The notes under the pieces were generated by a model. The model was not told the origin of the DNA, made no database searches, and saw only the letters and a program-made list of their open reading frames with translations. A DNA stretch of 64,000 bases. Origin: Rhizobium sp. RU33A. Its GTDB lineage: Bacteria; Pseudomonadota; Alphaproteobacteria; Rhizobiales; Rhizobiaceae. The stretch covers positions 806,001 to 870,000 of the forward strand of contig NZ_FTMQ01000001.1 of assembly GCF_900156055.1 (NCBI RefSeq). Direction: 5' to 3'. Shown here piece by piece: positions 25,945 through 34,184 of the stretch (within the stretch, counting starts at the first letter, position 1; each line of letters opens with the position of its first letter). Position numbers and translations under genes: made by a program.

Positions 25945-26978
25945 CTGTCTCCACCGAAAGTGAACTGGATTGGGTGCTCGTCCTTGCTCCCTTCCGCAAG
26001 GATGCCGATTATATCGCGACCCTTCTCCAGGAAGAGCAGATCCAGGTACTGGCGGCCAAGCTCGATGGAGATCTGGTCAATCATCTGGAAAAATCGCCAG
26101 GCATGATCGTGATCACGCACGAGGCGTTGAACCCGACCGTTGTCGCGCAAATTGGAGCGCATCTCGCCGAGCAGCCCGACTGGTCCGAAGTGCCAATCAT
26201 CGTCCTACTGGAGCGCGCGGCACCTGTTGCTCGTGTTAGAAGCCAGTTGGAAGGGTCCTGGCCGGGCGCACGCGTCCTATTTTACACGCGTCCCATCACG
26301 CCGCTGGAACTCGTGAACGGCATCCAGTCCAACCTCTTGGTCCGGCTGCGCCAGCGCGAGGTCCGGGATTCGCTTGAAAGGGAAAAAGAGCTGCGTCTGG
26401 AACTCAATCATCGGGTAAAGAACATTCTGGCGAGTGTTCAGTCGATTTTTCAGATGACGAAACGCGGCGCTGCAACCGTGGAAGATCTGGCCAGCGATTT
26501 TTCCGGCCGTCTCCAGGCACTGTCCAAGGTGCACGCCGCCGTCTTCGAGGCTGGTGGTGAAGAGGTTCGGCTGTCCGACGTCGTCGAACTGACTGTTTCT
26601 CCCTACAATGGCGATGGCGTCACGCGTATCGATGTTACCGGTGCGGATATAGTCGTCAGCCGGGATGCCGGAACAACGATAGCACTATGTCTGCACGAGC
26701 TCATAACGAATGCCATCAAGTACGGAGCACTTTCCCAACCCGACGGGCATGTTGCGCTCATGTGGGCGCTTGCGGCTGATGATCCACACGAGTTCTACCT
26801 CACCTGGACCGAGGCGGGTGGGCCGGAGGTGCGCGAGCCAACGCGGCAAGGATATGGGACGCGCTATGTGCGGTCCGCTCTGGGGTCTCTGTTCGGCACG
26901 GTCCCTGACATCGTGTTTGCCCCCGATGGCTTTCGCTGCACTGTGCGAGGCCCTGTCGAACGCATTAGCGCGACCTGA
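25941..26978 (+). CDS. HWE histidine kinase with N-terminal pseudo-receiver
   Basis: A 345-residue protein. Residues ~10-130 have the alternating strand/helix pattern of a receiver (DWVLVLAPFRKDADYIATLL; VPIIVLLERA), but the acidic cluster is lost and the phosphoacceptor position reads GMIVITHEA, so this is a degenerate receiver. A coiled linker leads to the HWE kinase core, with phosphotransfer motif ELNHRVKNILASVQSIF, N box HELITNAIKYGALS and W-x-E in LTWTEAGGPE. There are no membrane segments. The start overlaps the kaiC stop (ATGA). The arrangement suggests the kinase reads out the KaiC state, with a receiver as the phosphate acceptor; the duplicated receivers on each side are candidates. 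Confidence 0.88.
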   Translation: MTVSTESELDWVLVLAPFRKDADYIATLLQEEQIQVLAAKLDGDLVNHLEKSPGMIVITHEALNPTVVAQIGAHLAEQPDWSEVPIIVLLERAAPVARVRSQLEGSWPGARVLFYTRPITPLELVNGIQSNLLVRLRQREVRDSLEREKELRLELNHRVKNILASVQSIFQMTKRGAATVEDLASDFSGRLQALSKVHAAVFEAGGEEVRLSDVVELTVSPYNGDGVTRIDVTGADIVVSRDAGTTIALCLHELITNAIKYGALSQPDGHVALMWALAADDPHEFYLTWTEAGGPEVREPTRQGYGTRYVRSALGSLFGTVPDIVFAPDGFRCTVRGPVERISAT

Positions 26979-27128
26979 TTGCTATATGGAACAGTCCCTC
27001 TGCGCGAGCGGTGGTAACCATTGAGAAAATATGCCGAAAATAGAAGGATCGATTGGCGTGGGAGTGCGTTGCCCCTGTAGCGCACGCAATTGGCACATGT
27101 GCGGCATCTCCGACAGAAAGTATATGAA

Positions 27129-27500
27129 ATGGCGCAGAAGGGGACCACAGTCATTGTCGTTGAAGACGAAACGCTCGTCCGCATGGACATCGCGATGTCG
27201 CTTCAGGATGAGGGGTTTATCGTGCTCGAAGCGTCGAATGCCGATGAAGCGATTGGACTTCTCGATGCGCATCCAGAAATCAGGCTCATGTTCACGGACA
27301 TCGACATGCCCGGCAGTATGGACGGCCTGAAGCTTGCCGAGGCCGTGCGGGACAGGTGGCCTCCCGTCAAGATCATCATCGCATCAGGCCACTGCCGGCT
27401 GACCGACGAGCTTCTTCCCATCGAAGGAAAGTTTTTCAGCAAGCCCTACGACCACGCCCGCATAATATCGGCCATGAGAGAAATGCTGGTCGCCTCGTAA
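27129..27500 (+). CDS. single-domain response regulator (copy 2)
   Basis: A 123-residue stand-alone receiver with D57 (FTDIDMPGSMDG) and K105 (FFSKPYDHA). It is a close paralogue of the receiver at 21.7 kb, with most base differences silent. It lies 150 bases after the pseudo-receiver HWE kinase on the same strand and is its most likely partner. The start is the ATG giving MAQKGTTVIV; another ATG five bases upstream is in a different frame. Confidence 0.87.
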   Translation: MAQKGTTVIVVEDETLVRMDIAMSLQDEGFIVLEASNADEAIGLLDAHPEIRLMFTDIDMPGSMDGLKLAEAVRDRWPPVKIIIASGHCRLTDELLPIEGKFFSKPYDHARIISAMREMLVAS

Positions 27501-27581
27501 GCCGAAGGCCGCGCTTCTGGTCAAGGTCAGATATGCTCTGGCGACCGCAAACTTCGCGTGCAACAGGGCCCAGCTCTCCCG

Positions 27582-27830
27582 TCACACCTTGTCGCAGGTG
27601 AAGGAAGTCAGCAGCGTTGTTACGAAGTTGCTGGCCTTTTCCTTGACCAGAACCTGCGTCCACTCACCGCTGCCATGCAGCACCAAGCCTGAGGAGATGC
27701 TGTCGACAGACGTCTCCTCGAAGCCGAACCACTTGGTGGAGTTGAACCATTTTTTGTGCGAGCGGTCATGATGAACCCTTTCGTAGTGATGGAAGAGACC
27801 ACCGCGCGATTGCAGCAGTTGTTGATAGCG
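27582..27830 (-). pseudogene. fused remnant of cspA and the 92-residue hypothetical gene
   Basis: The minus strand starts like cspA, including the same leader and the bases for WFNST, but a one-base indel breaks the frame after a few codons. After about 45 bases of cspA the sequence jumps to the last ~45 codons of the 92-residue gene (EWTQVLVKEKASNFVTTLL). Relative to the intact copies at 23.03-23.66 kb, about 450 bases are missing between the break points. An open frame across the junction exists (95 codons), but its N-terminal part does not match either parent, so it is called a pseudogene. Confidence 0.75.
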
Positions 27831-27906
27831 ATGCATTAAAAAGACGGTTCGTTCAGGGGGCGGTGCCAAATGCGCGATAGCCAGCCGACGAGCACCTGAA
27901 ACGCAT

Positions 27907-27931
27907 GGAACAAAAGTCTTGGATATGCGTT
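27907..27931 (+). promoter_or_regulatory. EcfG/RpoE2-type general stress promoter
   Basis: GGAAC, 16 bases, then CGTT: the best match to the consensus among the five in this window. It lies 89 bases before the periplasmic PRC-barrel gene and its downstream receiver. Confidence 0.65.
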
Positions 27932-28020
27932 ACCGTGACGAAGATCAGCGTCTGCGGTTCGCTCCCTTCCGACGAGTGCCATGGCGACACGAAGTCTATA
28001 AATCCGCTGATCGGAAATTT

Positions 28021-28812
28021 ATGACACTCCTGAGATCGATCGCCGCCGGCGCATTCCTGCTGGCGATAAGCCCATCCGCGAGCTGGGCCGCCTGCAACAT
28101 ATCGGACGCTCAACTGGAAGAGGCTGTCCTCGAAAATGCGGAATTACGCGCTCCGCAAAACCGTCACCTCGTTCATGATCTGCGCGCCTTGAGGGACGCT
28201 GCCTTCCTGCTTTGGAACTATGGTCTGGAGGAAGATTGTGAACGTCTCGTCGGCAACATCAAGGAACTCATTGCAGCGCCGGATATGGGGCGTCTTGGCA
28301 CGAATGATGAAGACGAGGCCGATCAGCAGCTCGCTGCTGCTGAACCGCAGTGGCACCGTCTGGGCCAGATCAAGGGTACTCGAGGCGAGCCCGGAGAAGA
28401 GGCACTGGTCAGCATTAACGACCTTGATCCCGGTCTGTTGGCCAGCGAGATTATCGGAGCGGAAGTGCGTACCTCAGATGACATGATCGTCGGGGAAGTT
28501 CGCAACGTCGTGATCGGCACGAAGGATCGGTGGGACTACGCGATCGTTGCATCGGACGGTTTTTTCGTCGCAGGCGAGAACAGTCTTGTGGTCCCGCTTC
28601 GCTATCTCGTGATCGATCAGAAACGCAAGAGCTTCTTCCTGCGCATATCGAACGACCAGGTGAAGGCGGTTCCGCTAATGCCGGATCAGGAATATGACTG
28701 GCTTGCCGACGAGACATGGCGCGCCACCAATGATGCGATCTTTCAAAGTCTCATTCCGCAAGTCGCAGAAAACAACACAAAGCGTACACCGACGGAAGGC
28801 ACCACAAAGTGA
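28021..28812 (+). CDS. periplasmic PRC-barrel protein
   Basis: A 263-residue protein with a Sec signal peptide (cleavage after ASWA). A helical region (about 30-110) is followed by a PRC-barrel domain (about 145-225, with IIGAEVRTSDDMIVGEVRNV and NSLVVPLRYLVIDQ). Rhizobial proteins of this kind are exported and of unknown role, possibly envelope stress. The ATG giving MTLLRSIAAG lacks a strong ribosome site; an in-frame ATG 34 codons upstream would hide the signal peptide. It overlaps the next gene by four bases and is preceded by an EcfG-type promoter. Confidence 0.82.
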   Translation: MTLLRSIAAGAFLLAISPSASWAACNISDAQLEEAVLENAELRAPQNRHLVHDLRALRDAAFLLWNYGLEEDCERLVGNIKELIAAPDMGRLGTNDEDEADQQLAAAEPQWHRLGQIKGTRGEPGEEALVSINDLDPGLLASEIIGAEVRTSDDMIVGEVRNVVIGTKDRWDYAIVASDGFFVAGENSLVVPLRYLVIDQKRKSFFLRISNDQVKAVPLMPDQEYDWLADETWRATNDAIFQSLIPQVAENNTKRTPTEGTTK

Positions 28813-29207
28813 ACGATCATCGCAAGATCGTCCTGCTGGTTGAAGATGAACCGCTCATCGCCATGGTCGGATGCGAGATGATGGAGGACCTCGGCTTCGA
28901 AGTTCTGGAGGCGCGCACCGTGTCGGAGGCTCTGGCTGTCCTGGGTGTTGAAAAAGGCGTCACCCTCCTGTTCACCGACATCGATCTTGCCGACGGTTCA
29001 TCGGGCATGGATCTGGCGCGTGAATTTGCGCGGATGCGCCGGGGTGTACCGATTATCGTTACATCCGGCCGCATCCGTCCAACCGCTCTCCCTGCTGGCG
29101 CTCGGTTCTTGCCCAAGCCTTATTCGGACTACGATCTGGCAGAAGCACTCCTGCCCGACACAGGCATGAACCGGCGGCGGCGCGACCGGGAACTAGCCGT
29201 AGCCTGA
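28809..29207 (+). CDS. single-domain response regulator
   Basis: A 132-residue stand-alone receiver starting at a GTG that overlaps the preceding stop (GTGA), so it is translationally coupled to the periplasmic PRC-barrel gene. Acidic residues are E12-D13, the phosphoacceptor is D57 (FTDIDLADGSSGMD), and the lysine is in FLPKPYSD. The tail ends in an arginine-rich stretch (NRRRRDRE). Pairing a receiver with an exported protein of unknown function is unusual. The cognate kinase is not adjacent. Confidence 0.88.
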   Translation: MNDHRKIVLLVEDEPLIAMVGCEMMEDLGFEVLEARTVSEALAVLGVEKGVTLLFTDIDLADGSSGMDLAREFARMRRGVPIIVTSGRIRPTALPAGARFLPKPYSDYDLAEALLPDTGMNRRRRDRELAVA

Positions 29208-29456
29208 CATTCACGGCGTCTGCATCTCGATGAGATCGACATCCCGTTTCAGCTTTCCCATGGTCACCGCTGTAGTACCCCCGACTAGGATGACTGCCAG
29301 GATCAATGGCAGCGCCCCCAATCCAGCCGACCGACCGTTGCATTTTCGAGCTCTTTCACTCAGTTAAACTGCATACCGGATCCGTCACCCGGAACCCCGG
29401 CCACGCCGGGATCCGTTGTGCGCAGTGCCGCCGCCCACTTGCGGTACGGTCCGCTC

Positions 29457-29690
29457 TCAAAACTGTCCGCCACGCAAGTCGATCAACTCATCGGTGTCCC
29501 GCATAGTGCAGGTCATGTATTGATGCCCGACGGCCGCCTCGATTAGCCATTCATGCTTGGCGGGCGAACGGGACCGCGTGAAATGCACGTGGTTCAAACC
29601 GACAGCGAAGTTGCGAGCGACGATTTCCGCGCAACCCCGATAGGCCATCGGTGGCGCCTTGGCGTCGGCTGCCACGCGCCGATGCGCCAT
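29457..29690 (-). CDS. small hypothetical protein
   Basis: A 77-residue soluble protein (MAHRRVAADAKAPPMAYRGC...) with a strong ribosome site (AAGGGAGATC) just before the ATG. No domain was recognised. It has several His and two Cys residues but no classic metal motif. It lies 53 bases beyond the stop codon of the peptidase gene on the same strand. The 249 bases to its left hold no convincing gene. Confidence 0.5.
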   Translation of the reverse strand: MAHRRVAADAKAPPMAYRGCAEIVARNFAVGLNHVHFTRSRSPAKHEWLIEAAVGHQYMTCTMRDTDELIDLRGGQF

Positions 29691-29743
29691 ACTGATCTCC
29701 CTTTCTTGTCGTCATAGTTCCGGCGCCCGCCAACACAGGCGTT

Positions 29744-31810
29744 TCACCAGGCCCGCACGCGCTTTTCCGGCGCCAGCCATTCCGGGTCCCCCTCTGTGAT
29801 GTCGAATGCCGTGTAAAAGTCGTCCACATGTTTGAGAGCGGCCACCGAGCGGTACATGCTGGGCGCATGCACATCGCTCATGAAGACGGAGCGGATCATG
29901 CCATCGGTTGTCTTCATGCCCCAGAACTGCGCCCAGGCGAGGAAGCAGCGCTGCGCCGGCGAGAAGCCGTCGATATCAACATTTTCCTTCGGATTTTCAG
30001 CAAGATAGTCCTGCAGTGCGGCGTAGGCGAGGGTAATCCCCCCGACATCGGCCATGTTCTCGGTGACGGTCAGCGCGCCGTTGAGCTTGAGCCCCGGCAG
30101 GACTTCATAGGCATTTGCCTGCTCCACGAGTTTTTCGGCTTCTCGCGTAAAGGCAGCCGTGTCCTCGGGCTGCCACCAGTCCCGCAGATTGCCCGCAGCG
30201 TCATATTGCCGGCCACGACTGTCGAAACCATGGGTCATTTCATGACCGAGCACGGCGCCGAGACGGCAGAAATAAACAGGTGCATCCAGTTCAACCTCGA
30301 AGGCCGGTGGCTGCAGAATGGCCGCCGGCACTTCGAAGCCGTTGATCGAGGTCTCATAGGCAGCATTGATGATGATCGGCAGTGTCGCCTGCACATTGGC
30401 AAAGGATTCGTGCTCGACCGGGTCGTCGAATTTGTCGAGCGATCGCTTCACGTCGAAGGCGATCAGCCGCTGGATGTTGCCGATCAGGTCGTCCGGCCGC
30501 ACCTCGACACCAGACATGTCGATCCAGGTTTCAGGATAGCCGACCTCGAAGGTCAGTTTCTCCAGCTTGTCCTTTGCCGCCGCCCGTGTCGCCTCGGTCA
30601 GCCAGTCACGTGTCTCGATCCGTGCCAGGAAGGCGGATTTGACCCGGCCGACCATATCAGCCGATTTGGCCCGCGTTTCGTCGCTGAAATAGCGCTCGAC
30701 ATAAAGCCGCGAGACGGGATGGCCGAGAAAGGTCTTGAGTTCGTTCTGCACGCGCTCCTCGCGAGGTGGCAGCTTGTCGATGCCAACCAGGATCTTCTGC
30801 TGCTCGGCAATGACGGCCTCGAAGCGGCTACCGAGATAGGACTTGAAGCGGTTGATCAGCTTGACCTTCAGGTAATCCTTGATCTCCTCGATCGGGCGCT
30901 CGCGCAGCACCTTGCCAAGGACGGGCAGATAGCGCGGCTCCGATTTCACCACCGTCTCCGGCGCCTTCATGCCAAGGCCAGCGAGCATCGCGGTCAGGTC
31001 GAGTTCGGGGATCTCCGCCTGCAGGGACGCGAAGGGCACGGGTTGGTAGGTGTTCGCCGGATTGGTCGCTTCGACCGGCGTCAGCAGGCCGCCATGCAGT
31101 TCCCGGTCGATGTCGGCCACAAGGTTTGAGACCGTCGTTGCGCGACCGGCCTCATAGCCGGCTGCAATCAGCATGTCGGCGAGGTTCTTGCGCAAAGCAA
31201 GGTCGAGCGCAGAGCCTGCCGGCTCGTCGTAGAGATTCTGCTGGGGGAGCACCAGCGAGGTGCCAACGGCATACAGCGCATTGCGCTTGGAATCGGCCAT
31301 GTCCGTCATCGGCACGAAGCCGGTCAACGCCAGATCCTCGGCGACCAGAAGATAGTAGCCGATATACGTCGCGAGGTCACCGAGATCGGCAATCGCATCG
31401 ATCTTGGCCATCTCCGGATCGAGCGGAGTCATGCCTTTGGCGTCGAGTGTCGCGACATCCATGAAGGCGGTGTAGAAAGCCCCCACCTGCTGGAGGGGCG
31501 TTCCCTTTTCTGCCGTTCCCGATTTGGCTGCAGCATCGAGCAGCGTCTGCTCCATCTGCGCCGTGAGACGTCGTCCCATGAAGTCGAAGGCATCGATCAA
31601 GGCTCGGTCATCGGGACGCTGAACCCGATCGATCCAGCCGCCGAGCGCATAGCGGTTGAAGTTTGTGCCCGGATCGACGGATTTGTCCATATTTTCAAGC
31701 GAAAATGCCAGCTGATCTGGCCCGATCTCTGGCACGGCTGCCCGATCATTGGCCGGCGAGGCCGAGGTTATGGCGAGACACAACAGAAGACTATAGGTCA
31801 GATAGCGCAC
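29744..31810 (-). CDS. M13-family zinc metallopeptidase
   Basis: A 688-residue secreted endopeptidase of the neprilysin/PepO family, with a Sec signal peptide at the N-terminus. The zinc site is HEMTH at 523-527, completed by the glutamate of ENMAD at 584-588; the substrate-binding NAAYE-type element is present (IINAAYETSING). The last residues (VRAW) match the family end. It likely degrades peptides in the periplasm. The start is a GTG with GAGGGGGAT upstream. It is the last of three same-strand genes encoding exported proteins. Confidence 0.93.
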   Translation of the reverse strand: MRYLTYSLLLCLAITSASPANDRAAVPEIGPDQLAFSLENMDKSVDPGTNFNRYALGGWIDRVQRPDDRALIDAFDFMGRRLTAQMEQTLLDAAAKSGTAEKGTPLQQVGAFYTAFMDVATLDAKGMTPLDPEMAKIDAIADLGDLATYIGYYLLVAEDLALTGFVPMTDMADSKRNALYAVGTSLVLPQQNLYDEPAGSALDLALRKNLADMLIAAGYEAGRATTVSNLVADIDRELHGGLLTPVEATNPANTYQPVPFASLQAEIPELDLTAMLAGLGMKAPETVVKSEPRYLPVLGKVLRERPIEEIKDYLKVKLINRFKSYLGSRFEAVIAEQQKILVGIDKLPPREERVQNELKTFLGHPVSRLYVERYFSDETRAKSADMVGRVKSAFLARIETRDWLTEATRAAAKDKLEKLTFEVGYPETWIDMSGVEVRPDDLIGNIQRLIAFDVKRSLDKFDDPVEHESFANVQATLPIIINAAYETSINGFEVPAAILQPPAFEVELDAPVYFCRLGAVLGHEMTHGFDSRGRQYDAAGNLRDWWQPEDTAAFTREAEKLVEQANAYEVLPGLKLNGALTVTENMADVGGITLAYAALQDYLAENPKENVDIDGFSPAQRCFLAWAQFWGMKTTDGMIRSVFMSDVHAPSMYRSVAALKHVDDFYTAFDITEGDPEWLAPEKRVRAW

Positions 31811-31882
31811 GGTAATCCCCCTCGTTTGTTCGTCCTGAATGTCGGGATCATCAGCAGCGATCCCATAGCGTGCCCTTTCGCT

Positions 31883-32221
31883 CTAGAGGCTGCCCTCGTT
31901 GGTCATCGACATGACGTTGGCGACGACCCCGCTGTTCGAGACAAGGCAGTTCCAGGGCGCACGCGTTGGACCGACGCCGACGGTCACCTGCGAATTGGCC
32001 TCCGAGAAGATCATTTCGATAATCTGGACGTCGCCGTTGTTCGTGGCATTGGACACCGCAGCGAGGCAGGCGCTGCGGGCTGCAGGCGGCACGTTTTCGT
32101 CCATCAGGCGAGGGGCAGCCGACGCCGTCGGTTGTGGCTGCGAGGTGCCATCCGACGTACAGCCGGCCAGCAAGCTCACGGCAAGCGAGATCATTCCGGT
32201 CTTCATGATGAAGCTGGTCAT
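31883..32221 (-). CDS. small lipoprotein
   Basis: A 112-residue protein with a lipoprotein signal and lipobox SLLAGC (acylated Cys at 21). The mature part contains ENVPPAARSACLAAVSNATN and ends in a beta-rich segment (QVTVGVGPTRAPWNCLVSNS). Two further cysteines may pair. GAGGGGGAA precedes the ATG. The function is unknown. It sits between the SH3-domain protein and the M13 peptidase on one strand, probably one operon. Confidence 0.8.
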   Translation of the reverse strand: MTSFIMKTGMISLAVSLLAGCTSDGTSQPQPTASAAPRLMDENVPPAARSACLAAVSNATNNGDVQIIEMIFSEANSQVTVGVGPTRAPWNCLVSNSGVVANVMSMTNEGSL

Positions 32222-32265
32222 GCTGTTCCCCCTCTTTTTTGTCTCTCTTCGTTGCCCAGCAGGGC

Positions 32266-32964
32266 CTAGTTGCTCGCTTCGATCAGAAACCGACCGGCTG
32301 CCCACCCGGCATCGCTGCCATCAGGCCGCGAAACGCGGCACCAGCGCGTCTGTCCGGTCATGCGGCAGCCGCCATTGCGTAGGATCTCGCCATTGACGAC
32401 GCGGGTGACAACAGGGCTCTGGGCGCTCGGTCGGCTGCGGATGTTCAGCGCATCGCCACGCGAAATGCCGGCCACCTGGAAGAAATCCGGGCCGCCGGAC
32501 AGGCCGTCGGCGAAATCGGGCGCGGGCGGCGCGGTCGGCCTGCCCCCCGTCACCTCGATGCGAAGCGTAAATCGCGCCTGCTCATTACGGCGCGCTGCAT
32601 TGCGCATCAGGTAGACTTGCACAACATAGTCGCCGCTACCGGGAACGATGATGTCGGCAAAATCGCCCGAGATTGAGCCGTTGAACAGGGCCTCGCCACC
32701 GCCGGGGCCGAGAATGTTGAAGTAGTTGCTGCTGTTCGAGCTATCCATGTTAACGGCGAGCCTCTGGCCGCCACGGACATTGATGCGGTAATTGGCGCCT
32801 TCGTAGCCCCGGACCGTCCCGCGGATGAACGTTGAGCTCTGGCCCCGGCCGAATTCGACCCGGGCATTGCTTTCCTGCGCGAGTGGGGCTTGCTGCCCGA
32901 AATCTGCAATGACGACAAGCGCCATCGCGACCACTACACCCACGAACGCACGCCACATACGCAT
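32266..32964 (-). CDS. exported protein with C-terminal SH3-like domain
   Basis: A 232-residue protein with an N-terminal signal peptide or anchor. A jelly-roll-like beta domain (about 35-145, with GTVRGYEGANYRINVRGGQR) is followed by a Pro-rich linker and a bacterial SH3 domain (about 165-228, with DALNIRSRPSAQSPVVTRV and WCRVSRPDGSDAGWAAGRF). SH3b domains usually bind cell-wall peptides, which would place it in the periplasm. It is the first gene of the three-gene unit with the lipoprotein and peptidase. GGGAG precedes the ATG. Confidence 0.82.
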   Translation of the reverse strand: MRMWRAFVGVVVAMALVVIADFGQQAPLAQESNARVEFGRGQSSTFIRGTVRGYEGANYRINVRGGQRLAVNMDSSNSSNYFNILGPGGGEALFNGSISGDFADIIVPGSGDYVVQVYLMRNAARRNEQARFTLRIEVTGGRPTAPPAPDFADGLSGGPDFFQVAGISRGDALNIRSRPSAQSPVVTRVVNGEILRNGGCRMTGQTRWCRVSRPDGSDAGWAAGRFLIEASN

Positions 32965-33082
32965 CCGACATCTCCCGTTGGGAAGGCTTCAAGAGATCGA
33001 ATTGCAACCTCTCGATGTCCAGAGACTGACATGCCTAAAGCCTGCGAACCAGTGAATTATATTCGTCCAATGTGAGAGGGTT

Positions 33083-33997
33083 TCATGGTTGCACCAGTTT
33101 CAAACGGTTGTCCGTCGCGCGGTGCTCCCATCTGCCGAGCTCCTGCTTGAACCACCGCAGCAAGGCGTCAAGAGCAGGCTCGGTTCGGCGGCTCTCCTTG
33201 ATGCAAAGGTGATAATCCTCGTGGGTGGGGAGCAGTGCTTCGTCCAGAAGCACCATTTTTCCAGTGTCTATGTCGGGCTGTGCGAGGAAGTCTGGGATGA
33301 GCGCCGCACCGAGGTTCTGGCGAACCATGTCGAGCGCGATGACATAGTGGGATGCGAACAGCCAGCGGCAGGTGAGGGGAAGGAGATCCGCCCGGCCGCT
33401 GTGTCGTGCATAGGTCTGCCAGTCCGATCCGATCTTTCCAGGCTGCAGTTCGGTCGTAATGCAATCGAAGCTCTTCTTTCGCGCCGCAACTGTTGACGAC
33501 ACGACGGCAACCAGATTTTCCGGCCAGAGCAGTTGCGCGTGATAGCCGCGATCCTTGGGGAGCGTCGTCACGAACGCATCACCCGTGGCATCGGTGAGTT
33601 CTGGATCCTGCGCATACATGATGATCTGCAGATCGATATCCGGATGTGCCGCATAGAAGGAATGCAGCCGCGGGACCAGCCAGGCCTGGGCGAAACTGCT
33701 GCAAATCGCGAGCCGCACCCGATCGCGTGTGCCGCCGATCGCTTCGGCAAGGGATCGGTCGATCTCGGCAAAGGCCGGCTGCAGCCGTCGGGCGAGGTCA
33801 CGACCGGCATCCGTCAGGCTTATTCCTCGCCCCTTCTTCTGGATCAGCCTTTCACCGACAATTTCTCCCAGGAGGCGTAACTGATGACTGACCGCGCTCT
33901 GCGTCACCCCCAGTTCTTCGGCGGCTGCCGCCACGGACAGATGGCGTGAAACTGTCTCGAACGTGTGCAGGGCGCGTAAGTTGTGACGAAAGTCCAT
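33083..33997 (-). CDS. LysR-family transcriptional regulator (GcvA-like)
   Basis: A 304-residue regulator. The N-terminal winged helix-turn-helix is at about 5-65 (LSVAAAAEELGVTQSAVSHQ), followed by the LysR effector-binding domain. The N-terminal region resembles GcvA/AmpR-type regulators. It is divergent from the L,D-transpeptidase gene, with 187 bases between the two starts, so control of that cell-wall gene, as in AmpR-like systems, is possible. The effector is unknown. Confidence 0.88.
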   Translation of the reverse strand: MDFRHNLRALHTFETVSRHLSVAAAAEELGVTQSAVSHQLRLLGEIVGERLIQKKGRGISLTDAGRDLARRLQPAFAEIDRSLAEAIGGTRDRVRLAICSSFAQAWLVPRLHSFYAAHPDIDLQIIMYAQDPELTDATGDAFVTTLPKDRGYHAQLLWPENLVAVVSSTVAARKKSFDCITTELQPGKIGSDWQTYARHSGRADLLPLTCRWLFASHYVIALDMVRQNLGAALIPDFLAQPDIDTGKMVLLDEALLPTHEDYHLCIKESRRTEPALDALLRWFKQELGRWEHRATDNRLKLVQP

Positions 33998-34184
33998 TCC
34001 AAGATCCCTCCGATCGCACGCGCATCGTGATGTCCCTCAGTGCCGCTTCCGCATCCAGCTGCGGTCGATGACGTGTTCAACGTTCCATGAGAGTTTTTTG
34101 AAATTCAAGCAGGAAACTCATTAGACACCCATGATTGGTCCTGAAATGGTCGTTCCCATCGCTATTGTGAACGAGAGATCGGCA

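Noticed and set aside
26985..27009. GGAAC-N17-GGT upstream of receiver copy 2
   Set aside because: Close to the EcfG pattern, but the final GTT is not present at the right spacing.
29207..29456. Possible small membrane ORF on the minus strand (ALPLILAVILVGGTTAVTMG)
   Set aside because: The reading frame has no ATG or GTG in a suitable position, only CTG/TTG, and no ribosome site.
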